Source: Candidatus Avimonas faecium
GTDB taxonomy: Bacteria; Bacillota; Clostridia; Oscillospirales; Acutalibacteraceae
Direction of reading: 5' to 3'
NCBI GenBank assembly: GCA_904419005.1
Contig: CAJFQI010000001.1
Span: forward strand, 1 to 64,000
DNA length: 64,000 nt
The notes under the pieces were generated by a model that was not told the origin of the DNA, did not search any database, and was given only the letters and a program-made list of their open reading frames with translations. Made by a program: the position numbers and the translations under genes. Below, one piece after another: positions 53,142-62,293 of the stretch (its first letter is position 1; the number at the start of each line of letters is the position of its first letter).

Positions 53142-54209
53142 TTATTCCTTTCCGCGATAGTAAGCGTCTACCTGTTCCTCAATTTCGTGCGCCTGCTTTT
53201 CCGTTTCCGCCCAGGCCTTGATAAACAGCCCTTCCGGCCGCAGGTTCTCGATCAGCTCCAGCACCTCTGCGCCGTTGCGCGCCTCAATCCAGGTACACTT
53301 CCCGGCCGCCTGGATGGTTTTGATGTGCGGGATCCAGAATTCCGCCGACTGGCGGTACGGGGTGGCCTGGACCTGGATGCCCGTGAGCTCGGGGATCGCG
53401 TTGAGCGCGGGCAGGTGCCGCACCACGTTTTCGCCGTCCAGATGGAAAAGCACCCGGCCGCAGAAGCGGGCCATTTCCGCAATGGGCTCCCGGCAGAACT
53501 CGTCAAAGGCGTCGGAGGACATCATGACCTCAAAATCGTTGGAGATGAAATACGCCGGCTTTTCGCTGTAAACGCTTAACCAGTTGGTGTTGCCCTTCTG
53601 ATACCGGGTGGTGATATCGTAGTACTGGGTATAGATATCCTTGAACAGCTCCAGATGCTCCTTGAGCACCCTCTTGACGTCGTCGGGGTTGTCAAGCATC
53701 TCATAGCACAGCTGCTCCGGCCCGATCAGCCCCGACAGCCCGTCCATGAGGGTGTTCATGTCGACCGTGCCCACGATATAATCGCCGTTTTTGGCGTCCT
53801 CGGTATACACCTCCGTGATATGCTTCATAGTCTTGTAGTAAAAATTGTCCTTGCTGTAGGGGAAGCCATGGTATTCCGACAGCGGCTTGTCGCTGTGCAC
53901 CACCCACTCGCTGGTTTCGTTGTAGCAAAGCTCCATGCCGATGATGCCGGGGAGCAGATCCGGGCCGATCGACAGCGCCACATGCGGATACGCCTCAAGC
54001 CCGTAGTAGGTGTTTTTCATGCTGTGGCGCGCGCTCCCCACGCCCCATTCGGGATTGAACCAGAAGTCCTCGGAGGAGGGGGGCGGCGGATAATCGTAGC
54101 TGCCGCCATCCAGCGGGGCGCACAGGTAAATCAGCGCCCGCTTATTCTTTAGCTGCCAATAGTCTTCGTAACGCGCTTTCCGCTCTTCCCAGTCGGGGAC
54201 GTTAATCAC
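53142..54209 (-). CDS. URO-D-fold protein D, adjacent to MttB-like gene
   Basis: The 355-residue protein has a URO-D-like barrel, with DMNTLMDGLSGLIGPEQLCYEM in the middle and FHLDGENVVRHLPALNAIPE (His-x-Asp-Gly) where MtaA-type enzymes have His-x-Cys-Gly. IQVQATPYRQSAEFWIPHIK and KAWAETEKQAHEIEEQV end the sequence. The loss of the Cys suggests that zinc is bound differently or not at all. It starts with GTG (54207-54209) after AAGGAAGGGA and ends five bases before the MttB-like gene, so the two proteins are made together. The function is unknown; a partner of the MttB-like protein is likely. Confidence 0.78.
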   Translation of the reverse strand: MINVPDWEERKARYEDYWQLKNKRALIYLCAPLDGGSYDYPPPPSSEDFWFNPEWGVGSARHSMKNTYYGLEAYPHVALSIGPDLLPGIIGMELCYNETSEWVVHSDKPLSEYHGFPYSKDNFYYKTMKHITEVYTEDAKNGDYIVGTVDMNTLMDGLSGLIGPEQLCYEMLDNPDDVKRVLKEHLELFKDIYTQYYDITTRYQKGNTNWLSVYSEKPAYFISNDFEVMMSSDAFDEFCREPIAEMARFCGRVLFHLDGENVVRHLPALNAIPELTGIQVQATPYRQSAEFWIPHIKTIQAAGKCTWIEARNGAEVLELIENLRPEGLFIKAWAETEKQAHEIEEQVDAYYRGKE

Positions 54210-54227
54210 ACTGCATTTCTCCCTTCC

Positions 54228-55190
54228 TTATTCGCCGGTAATACCGCTCCGGTCAATGCTTTCAACCAGCTTGCGCTCTACCAGGACGTACAGCAGCATC
54301 AGCGGCAGGATCGAAATCAAGGTCCCCGCCATCTGGATCCCTTCGGATAATTGGGTTTCAAGGTTGGATACGTTGGTCCCTTGGTTATTGCTGGGGAACA
54401 GCATTGAGTACCGCGTGACAAAGTTATCCAACGCGACCGGCAGGGTGGTGATTTCATTGCCGAAGTAGGAGCTGGTCAGGTTGGTTTCGTTCCAGTTCCA
54501 GACAAAGGCGAAGATCAGCACCACCACCAGCGCCGGCGTAGCCATGCAGAAATTGATCTTCCAGAAAATCTTGAGAGGGCCGGCGCCGTCTATAGAAGCC
54601 GCCTCGTCAAGCGACGGCGGGCTCATGCGGTAAAACTGGTAAAAGATCAGGATAAACAGCGCCTGCCGGATCCCCTGCCCGAAAATGGAGGGGATCAAGA
54701 TGGGGAAAATCGACTGCAGCATCCCGTATTTATTGAACATCACATAGTTGGGCAGGAAGGTAATCTGCGACGGGATCAGGAAGGTGCTCAGCATCAGCAC
54801 GAACAGGATCATCCGTCCGCGGAACTCAAATTTTGCGAAGCCGTAAGCAATGACGGCCGACGACAGGGTTTCCACGACGGCGATCAGCAGCATCACGCCG
54901 ATGGAAACCAGGATGGTCTTATAGCCGCCCAGCACCTGATACGCCCGGGAAAAATTGCTCAGATACAGGGAGGTGGGGATCCAGTCAACCAGCGGGTTGG
55001 CGGAGTCATACGGCCCCATCAGGCTTCGGGACAGCATTTTGAGGATGGGGTACAGAAACACAAAACTGATGGCGATCAGCAGTATATAGGTCACAATCCG
55101 CATAAGCAGGCCTTCCCGCTCGCCGTTTCCGACCATGAGCTTGCGGATCTTCGCCTTATTTATCCGGTGTTTTCGGCGGGTAATCGTCAT
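54228..55190 (-). CDS. Carbohydrate ABC transporter permease (LplC/YtcP-like)
   Basis: The 320-residue protein has six hydrophobic helices and the MalG-type inner-membrane coupling motif EAASIDGAGPLKIFW near residue 195. It ends in the typical LLYVLVERKLVESIDRSGITGE. The ATG at 55190 has AAAGGAG at 11 bases; a GTG four codons upstream overlaps the ribosome binding site. It pairs with the permease at 55212. No ABC ATPase gene is in the cluster, so, as with Bacillus LplABC, a shared MsmX-like ATPase elsewhere is likely. Confidence 0.93.
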   Translation of the reverse strand: MTITRRKHRINKAKIRKLMVGNGEREGLLMRIVTYILLIAISFVFLYPILKMLSRSLMGPYDSANPLVDWIPTSLYLSNFSRAYQVLGGYKTILVSIGVMLLIAVVETLSSAVIAYGFAKFEFRGRMILFVLMLSTFLIPSQITFLPNYVMFNKYGMLQSIFPILIPSIFGQGIRQALFILIFYQFYRMSPPSLDEAASIDGAGPLKIFWKINFCMATPALVVVLIFAFVWNWNETNLTSSYFGNEITTLPVALDNFVTRYSMLFPSNNQGTNVSNLETQLSEGIQMAGTLISILPLMLLYVLVERKLVESIDRSGITGE

Positions 55191-55211
55191 GATTGCGTTC
55201 ACTCCTTTCCG

Positions 55212-56135
55212 CTAGGCTTGGCTTTTTGCCGCTCTTTTTGCCTTCGCCCGGCGTTTGGGCTTCGGCCTTTTCTCCGGCTTGGGACGGCGCTCCAGCATCC
55301 CCCGCCCCAGCAGCAGCACCGCCAGCAGGAGGATCAGCAGCATCACCAGGAAATAGAGGTAGCTGGCGGCAGCGGCAAAGCCGTATCCCTTGGTGGTTTG
55401 GAACATGCTTTCCTTGATCATGGCGGTTATGCTGTTGGTGGACGAGTTTGAAATATCCACAATGGCGTAAATCCCATTGATGAGGATGAAGGGCCGCAGG
55501 GTCGGCAGCGTGATCTTCCAGAACTGCTGCCATCGGCTGGCGCCGTCCACGCGGGCCGCCTCATACACGCTGCTGTCAACCTTCTGCAGGCCGGCCAGGA
55601 AGATCAGGATCTGCACGCCGCAGTACCACAAGATCATAATGATGTTGTCAAAAATATACAGCAGCGGGACGGCCAGGAATTCGGGGAAGGAGCGGTCAAT
55701 CAGCTGATAAAGGAAAAAGGTCTTCACACCGCTGAGGGTATCCGCATCCAGCGACTGGATGTTGGCGATCAACGGGCCGCTCATCAGCACAACCGGCAGG
55801 AAGAACAGCGCCCGGAACAGCTTCTTGCCGGCAAAAGCGCGGTTGAGGAGAAGGGACAGGATGATGGAAAACACCAGGGTCATCGGCACATAGAGCAGGA
55901 TCTGCTCCAGATAGCCGGGCAGGTCGGTCAGGAAGGCCGTGTCACCCATCAGGACCTGGACGTAATTGTCAAGCCCCACCCCGGTCATCCTGACGCCGCC
56001 TACCTGGACGCGGACATCGGAAAAGCTGTAGCGGATGGTTTCAATCAGCGGGTAAAGGGTAAACAGCAGGAAGCCGACGATCCAGGGCAGGACAAAAGCA
56101 AAGCCGATCAGCTTTTTTTTGGTACTCCACTTCAT
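55212..56135 (-). CDS. Carbohydrate ABC transporter permease (LplB/UgpA-like)
   Basis: The 307-residue protein has six helices (KKLIGFAFVLPWIVGFLLFT is the first), and the coupling motif YEAARVDGASRWQQFWKI near residue 205. The C-terminus is unusually basic (many RPKPEKR and RRAKAK units), longer than in typical permeases of about 290 residues. It forms the MalF-type half of a permease pair with the protein at 54228. The gene begins three bases after the DUF5696 gene ends. Confidence 0.93.
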   Translation of the reverse strand: MKWSTKKKLIGFAFVLPWIVGFLLFTLYPLIETIRYSFSDVRVQVGGVRMTGVGLDNYVQVLMGDTAFLTDLPGYLEQILLYVPMTLVFSIILSLLLNRAFAGKKLFRALFFLPVVLMSGPLIANIQSLDADTLSGVKTFFLYQLIDRSFPEFLAVPLLYIFDNIIMILWYCGVQILIFLAGLQKVDSSVYEAARVDGASRWQQFWKITLPTLRPFILINGIYAIVDISNSSTNSITAMIKESMFQTTKGYGFAAAASYLYFLVMLLILLLAVLLLGRGMLERRPKPEKRPKPKRRAKAKRAAKSQA

Positions 56136-56138
56136 GGC

Positions 56139-58439
56139 TTATCCCTCCGTCCAAACGGCCGACATGGCCGCCACTTCGCTGCCGCCGTAAGTATACGCCT
56201 CTTCGTTGTAGTTGATGATCAGCGTCACGCCGTTGTCGTAGGTGACGACGGACACGCCTTCCACCGGCACCGACCGGGATACCATGCTGCTTCCGCGGAC
56301 CCGGGACAGGCAGTCGTTGACAAATTCGTAAGAGGAAACGATGTCCTGCTTCCAGTCCTCATAGCGGGAGGAATAGATGTCGCTGCTGTTGGTATCCGCG
56401 AACTCCGACGAATACGCCTGCGTGAGGACAAAGGAGGGGCAGATGTTGTAATCAACCAGCATCAGCAGCATCTGCTCGGTGTTGCCGCCGTAGTTGATAA
56501 AGTCGGAGAAGCAGTCGACATACCCGCTGAGGACAATCTGCACGAACGGGACGGTGTCCGTCTCATACTTCATCATCGAATTGGCCATGGGCACATTGTA
56601 CACGGCGTCGGCATAGTTCAGCGCGTAGGCATTGGGGTTTTCAAGCATCAGGTAATCCGTGCTCTGCGCGGCGGCCTGCAAATCGCTGACCGCCTGCTCA
56701 AGCGCCTGCAAGCGGCTCTGGGTATGGCCGCTCTTATAGTCGCCGAAAAGGATATTGCCGATATCGTCCAGCGCCAGGCTCTTCTTATAAGCATCCAGAT
56801 CGGCCAGCTTTTCTATGTTTCTGGTCACGGCCGCCGCATTCAGGTAATAGCGGGTGGTGTAGAGGTTGTGTACCTCCGTGCGGCTGATCAGGTTGCTGGC
56901 GGCCGACATCCGCATATTGCGCTGGTTCATCTGGCCGGAAAATCCGGTGGAGAGGCTCGTCTGCAACGCCAGCCGGCCGCCGGCGGAGGACAGCTGCCCG
57001 AACAGGTCTTCAAGCTGCGACTCGGACCCTACCTTGCTTTCCAGGGAAAAGCTGCCGATCGTGTGGCCGCTGATGCCGCCCTTTTCAAAGCCTTCAAGCG
57101 TCATCAGGATATGGCTGACCCCCGATTGGCTGAGTTCCTCCACCCAGCCGGACACGTCCTCCAGGGTGGTCATCACCTTGGTGTAGTCCATCCAATACCC
57201 TTCGGCCCGTTCCGCCATGACGGCGTCCAGCTTGATCGGGATATTCTCGCCGCTGAGGGGCGTCGTTGTGAGCCTTCCTTCCTGCTGGAGCAGGCTCCGA
57301 TACCGGTTGGCCATGCCGGTGTAGTTGGCCTCTTCGCCGCCGAGGAAATAATAGCGGACCTCGGCGTCAAAGGTGTTGACATTCGGCTGGGTCGCGTTGA
57401 AGCCGGTGCTCGAGCCGGCCGGCTGCCAGTAGGTTTCCTGATAGATAAAGCGGGGGCAGGCCCAGCTAAAGTCAATGGTGGTGCCCGCCGCGCTGGCAAT
57501 CAGGTCGCAGGAACTGTCGCCCTGGGCAACCACCGCCAGGAACGCATCCTGGTTGCTCCCGTGGGCCATGCCGTACACCGGAAGGGTAACCTGCTGGTTG
57601 TCCACGGTGGGGATCGCCGCGCTCGTCGTAGCAGCGGCCGCTGCGGTAGAGGTGGAGGCGGCGGCACTGTTGCTGGGAAGGGACAGGTCGCTGCCGTATA
57701 TCCGTCCGCTGTAGTAGGAGCTGTAGCTACGGGGCTCCTGATACCGGATCAGCGCGCCGCAGCCGTCCGGGATAAAGATGTAGCCGTCAATGCTGTCGCT
57801 GTACACCGCGCCGAAAAACGGCATGACATACAGGGCGCTGAGGGTATAGGAGTCGCCGCAGGTCAGGCTGTCCTGCGGGATCACCACCTTGAGGCTGTCC
57901 TCTTCTAGGGTGATCTCCACCCGGCAGGAGGCCTGCGCCTCGCTGAAGGTGGCCTGGATGGCGATGCCGTTTTCAATATCGGAGATCACCGGCGCGCCGT
58001 CCCCTTCGTCCTCCATGCTCATCCGGCGGACCGAGCCGCTTGCCGAAGCGATGAAATCGCCGACCACAACCGAACGGGCAAACTGCTGCCAGGAATTGCT
58101 CAGGGTATCCAGTTCTTCCTCCCCGCTGACCGTGCTGCTCCAGACATAGCCGGTCTGGCGGTTTATCACCTTGATATTGGCGGTCGTACGGTCCACATAC
58201 AAACGGAGGCTTTCATTTTCGGCCACCAGCTCGTCGTTTTCGCCCAGCGGTTCAATCGGCGCTTTGCCGTCGGTGTCCGCCATTTGCAGCTGCATCGTCG
58301 TAGGCAGGCCGGACAGGGTCGGCGCGGCGTCATCGGCGGCGGCCGCGGTGTCTTGGCTGTCCTCGCCGATTCCGTGCAGCGCCAGGCAGGACAGCAGGAG
58401 GGCTGCCGCCGCCAGGACGGCCGTTGTCTTTTTACGCAC
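56139..58439 (-). CDS. DUF5696 exported protein
   Basis: The 766-residue protein starts (GTG at 58439) with a signal peptide that includes a lipobox-like LLSC (Cys18), so it may be lipid-anchored. Residues about 60-250 form a beta-rich domain (LRLYVDRTTANIKVINRQTG, DGYIFIPDGCGALIRYQ). A barrel-like region follows (residues about 400-640; YWMDYTKVMTTLEDVSGW, then ALNYADAVYNVPMANSMM). DUF5696 proteins commonly lie in such ABC transporter clusters and look like glycosidases, but no activity is known to me. The gene overlaps the NHL/Yip1 gene by eight bases, so coupling is strong. Confidence 0.85.
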   Translation of the reverse strand: MRKKTTAVLAAAALLLSCLALHGIGEDSQDTAAAADDAAPTLSGLPTTMQLQMADTDGKAPIEPLGENDELVAENESLRLYVDRTTANIKVINRQTGYVWSSTVSGEEELDTLSNSWQQFARSVVVGDFIASASGSVRRMSMEDEGDGAPVISDIENGIAIQATFSEAQASCRVEITLEEDSLKVVIPQDSLTCGDSYTLSALYVMPFFGAVYSDSIDGYIFIPDGCGALIRYQEPRSYSSYYSGRIYGSDLSLPSNSAAASTSTAAAAATTSAAIPTVDNQQVTLPVYGMAHGSNQDAFLAVVAQGDSSCDLIASAAGTTIDFSWACPRFIYQETYWQPAGSSTGFNATQPNVNTFDAEVRYYFLGGEEANYTGMANRYRSLLQQEGRLTTTPLSGENIPIKLDAVMAERAEGYWMDYTKVMTTLEDVSGWVEELSQSGVSHILMTLEGFEKGGISGHTIGSFSLESKVGSESQLEDLFGQLSSAGGRLALQTSLSTGFSGQMNQRNMRMSAASNLISRTEVHNLYTTRYYLNAAAVTRNIEKLADLDAYKKSLALDDIGNILFGDYKSGHTQSRLQALEQAVSDLQAAAQSTDYLMLENPNAYALNYADAVYNVPMANSMMKYETDTVPFVQIVLSGYVDCFSDFINYGGNTEQMLLMLVDYNICPSFVLTQAYSSEFADTNSSDIYSSRYEDWKQDIVSSYEFVNDCLSRVRGSSMVSRSVPVEGVSVVTYDNGVTLIINYNEEAYTYGGSEVAAMSAVWTEG

Positions 58440-60450
58440 GCAGATTCACCTCCGTAATGATACTGGTGACAAAGTCGACCACCTGCTTAATCAGCAGGTA
58501 CGAGATGGAAAGGGCGAAAATCAGCACCGCCATAAAGAAAAGGGTAACCAGCACATTAAAGACGGTCTGCCGGAACGTATACTGCTGCGTCTCAATAATC
58601 GCCAGGAAGACGTATACCACGCACAGGGCGATCAGCACGCTGAGGACAGTATAGATCAGGTAGCCCTCATCCATGGTGGCGAAATTCGAAAGGATAATCA
58701 GCCAGGGCAGGAAGAGCACGATCGGCGACAGGCTGTAAGCCATCGCTATATAGGTGGAGCGGAAGGTGCTCTCGCCGTCGTTGATGGCGCTGATGAAATA
58801 GTGGCTCACCAGGAACAGCGCCAGAGCACAGACGTAAATCGTCACCGTATTGCCCAGCGAAAAGCTCCGCATGTCGGCTGAAAAGATGAAGCCGGCCGCC
58901 GTCTGGTCAAGAATAATCAGCAGCAGCACCGCCAGATAGATGACGGTCGCCGAAAGATAGGTGCCGGTCTCCCCCTTGCGGACATTGTAGCTGTTATCCA
59001 GCGGATGGCGGAAGGCGAAGGGGATCTGGCAGATGTCGTAGTAGAAGCGGCTTTTCTTCTTCAGGGAAGCCTGCACCGCCGCGACGCCGGCAAAAATATG
59101 CTTTTTCCGGTTGACGCGCCGGAGGATGTAAATGACAACCACCAGGGCCAAAAACGCCACCAGCACATACATCAGGTTGCTTTGCAGCCACTCGTTGCGG
59201 GACTCCCAATAGGCCTCCGAATACTGCTCCTTGGCGTTGGCCGTCCGGAAGTGGTCCTCCGCCGCCGCGTAATCGCCCTTCTGCATATAGTTCAGGCCCA
59301 GATAAAGGTGCGCGAAGTACGAGGAGTTGTTGTACTTCATCACGTCTGTCAGGATGGCAATGCTGTCGTCGTACTGGCCGTTGTTGTAGCGTTCCATGGC
59401 GGCGTGAATCTGGGACTGCACATGGGTGGGGGTAAATACCTGGATATAGTTTGAGGCCGAATCCAGCACATAGATATTGTCCTCGCTGTCGGCGGCGACG
59501 CCGCTGGGGGTGGAAAACAGCCCCACCTTTTCCGAACCGCCGGCGCTGCCGCCGAACCGGCAGAGCAGATACCCGTCAAACGAGATCTCGGTGATATACC
59601 CGGTGCTGTCTACGGCGATCATCCGGCCGTCGTCGGTAACGCAGAGGTCGGACAGCCGGTTGAGCTGCGGAAGATTGTCGTTGTTTTGCAGCATATCCAC
59701 GCCGTTGATGCTGTTTTTCTTAATGCGGCTCTGGTCGCCGCGGTTGATGGTATAAACCAGGCCGTCGCTGCCGCGGAAGATGTTCGCGAAGGAGGCGGCC
59801 TGGACCGAAGCCAGCTGCGCCTTCTGCTCTTCCGAAAAAACCAGATCGACGAAGATGTCGTACAGCGATCTGTTCACCGTATTGGAGGCGAAATAGCCCA
59901 GGAAGTCACCGGTAGCCCCCATATAAATGACGCCCGCCGAGGTCCCCTCGCTGACAATATAGCATCCGCCGTTGCCTGAGGCGGCGATCTTTACCGGGAT
60001 ATAGTTTTCCTCCACGCCAAAGTTGGGGGTGGTGGGCTTTGCGAAGGTCTGCTCCAGCGTGCCGTCCTGTGCAAAGCGGTAGGCCTCCCGTGTGCCGGAA
60101 TCCGCCACATAGATGCGGCCCTCTTCGTCGGCGGCCACGCCGGTGGGGCTGGAGAGGAGCTCCTCCCCCACCACGGTAATTTCCCCCGTGGCAATGTCCA
60201 CCACCAGCACCCGCTTATTGCCCGTATCGGCAATATACATCCGGTCGTTGGCAATGTAGAGGTCCTCCGCTTTGTTGAGCCCTAACCCCATATACAGCTT
60301 TGAAGGGGTGTAGGCGTCCTGCGAAACCTCTTCCTTCCCGTTGATCGTCAGGGTCACCGTATAGCTGGTGGACTGGGTGGCCGCCGCGGCCGTCAACCCC
60401 AGGCTCCCCGACAGGAGGAGGCCCAGCAGAAGGGTTCCTATCTTTTTCAT
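58432..60450 (-). CDS. NHL-repeat, TPR and Yip1-domain membrane protein
   Basis: The 672-residue protein has a Sec signal peptide (cleavage near AAAATQS), six or so NHL-type beta-propeller repeats (about 45-320; NDRMYIADTGNKRVLVVDI, EGRIYVADSGTREAYRF), a short TPR-like pair (about 330-390; LGLNYMQKGDYAAAEDHF), a membrane helix, and a C-terminal Yip1 domain with five or six helices (about 450-665). The propeller would be outside and the Yip1 part in the membrane. The combination occurs beside sugar ABC transporters in Clostridia, where it may scaffold or gate them. GAGGAGAGG precedes the ATG at 60450. The role is unknown. Confidence 0.85.
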   Translation of the reverse strand: MKKIGTLLLGLLLSGSLGLTAAAATQSTSYTVTLTINGKEEVSQDAYTPSKLYMGLGLNKAEDLYIANDRMYIADTGNKRVLVVDIATGEITVVGEELLSSPTGVAADEEGRIYVADSGTREAYRFAQDGTLEQTFAKPTTPNFGVEENYIPVKIAASGNGGCYIVSEGTSAGVIYMGATGDFLGYFASNTVNRSLYDIFVDLVFSEEQKAQLASVQAASFANIFRGSDGLVYTINRGDQSRIKKNSINGVDMLQNNDNLPQLNRLSDLCVTDDGRMIAVDSTGYITEISFDGYLLCRFGGSAGGSEKVGLFSTPSGVAADSEDNIYVLDSASNYIQVFTPTHVQSQIHAAMERYNNGQYDDSIAILTDVMKYNNSSYFAHLYLGLNYMQKGDYAAAEDHFRTANAKEQYSEAYWESRNEWLQSNLMYVLVAFLALVVVIYILRRVNRKKHIFAGVAAVQASLKKKSRFYYDICQIPFAFRHPLDNSYNVRKGETGTYLSATVIYLAVLLLIILDQTAAGFIFSADMRSFSLGNTVTIYVCALALFLVSHYFISAINDGESTFRSTYIAMAYSLSPIVLFLPWLIILSNFATMDEGYLIYTVLSVLIALCVVYVFLAIIETQQYTFRQTVFNVLVTLFFMAVLIFALSISYLLIKQVVDFVTSIITEVNLRA

Positions 60451-60461
60451 AGTGCCTCTCC

Positions 60462-61340
60462 TCACTTAATGCCGGAGTGTGCCAGCGTGTTCATAACCTT
60501 GCTCTGCATCACGATGAAAATAATCAGATTGGGGATAAACAGCACCAGGGAGGCGGCCGCCGCCATGCCCTGGGCAGCCACATTGGTCGTTGACCCGGAG
60601 GTCAGCGAAGTAATATAAAAGGCAAAGGTCTTCAGCTGGTCGTGATCGACATACAGCGTGGATTCCACGGCAGAGTTCCAGGAATTCTGGAAAGCCAATA
60701 TAGCGACCGTGACGATCGCCGGCTGGATGATCGGGACAATGATCCGGCGCACGATCGTAAAATCGTTGGCGCCGTCCATCCGGGCCGCCTCAATCAGCGC
60801 GTCCGGGATCTGATCCATAAACTGCTTGATGAGGAACAGCCCCACCGGCATGGCCAAAAGCGGGACAATATTGCTCCAGAAGGAATCCAGCAGGTTCAGC
60901 CGCTCCATAATCAGATAGCGGGGGATCTTCACCGCCGCCGGGACAAACATCAGCGCCACGGTGTTGAGCTCCAGCAGCAGCTTCTTGACGCGGAACCTCT
61001 TTTTCGCCAGCACATAGCCGGCGCTGACGGACATCAGGATGGTGCAGACTACCACAATCAGGGCCGAAGACAGGCTGTTGACAAGGTAGCGGGTCATGGG
61101 GATGCCGGATTCCTCCATAACCGCCTGGATCTGGGCGAAATTGCCCCAGGTTGGCCTGCGGACAAAAAAACGCGGAGGATAGGCGAACAGCTCGTTTGTC
61201 GGCTTGAACGCCGTGACAAAAATGTACACTATCGGCAGGCCCATCACAACGGCCAGCGGGATCAGCACCGCAAAGAATTTGATCTGGCTGCGGTCATACC
61301 GGGTCGGGTTGATCTTTGTACCCTGGAAACGGTTGCGCAT
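60462..61340 (-). CDS. Carbohydrate ABC transporter permease (MalG-type)
   Basis: The 292-residue protein has six hydrophobic helices (IKFFAVLIPLAVVMGLPIVY first) and the coupling motif IEAARMDGANDFTIVRRI near residue 200. This is the typical MalG/UgpE length. It pairs with the permease at 61353, 12 bases upstream, and its gene ends 11 bases before the NHL/Yip1 gene. A second permease pair lies downstream (54228-56135), so the cluster may serve two transport systems or one with two alternative pairs. Confidence 0.93.
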   Translation of the reverse strand: MRNRFQGTKINPTRYDRSQIKFFAVLIPLAVVMGLPIVYIFVTAFKPTNELFAYPPRFFVRRPTWGNFAQIQAVMEESGIPMTRYLVNSLSSALIVVVCTILMSVSAGYVLAKKRFRVKKLLLELNTVALMFVPAAVKIPRYLIMERLNLLDSFWSNIVPLLAMPVGLFLIKQFMDQIPDALIEAARMDGANDFTIVRRIIVPIIQPAIVTVAILAFQNSWNSAVESTLYVDHDQLKTFAFYITSLTSGSTTNVAAQGMAAAASLVLFIPNLIIFIVMQSKVMNTLAHSGIK

Positions 61341-61352
61341 AGCCGGCCCTCC

Positions 61353-62282
<930 letters not shown>

Positions 62283-62293
62283 TGTTCTCCTCC

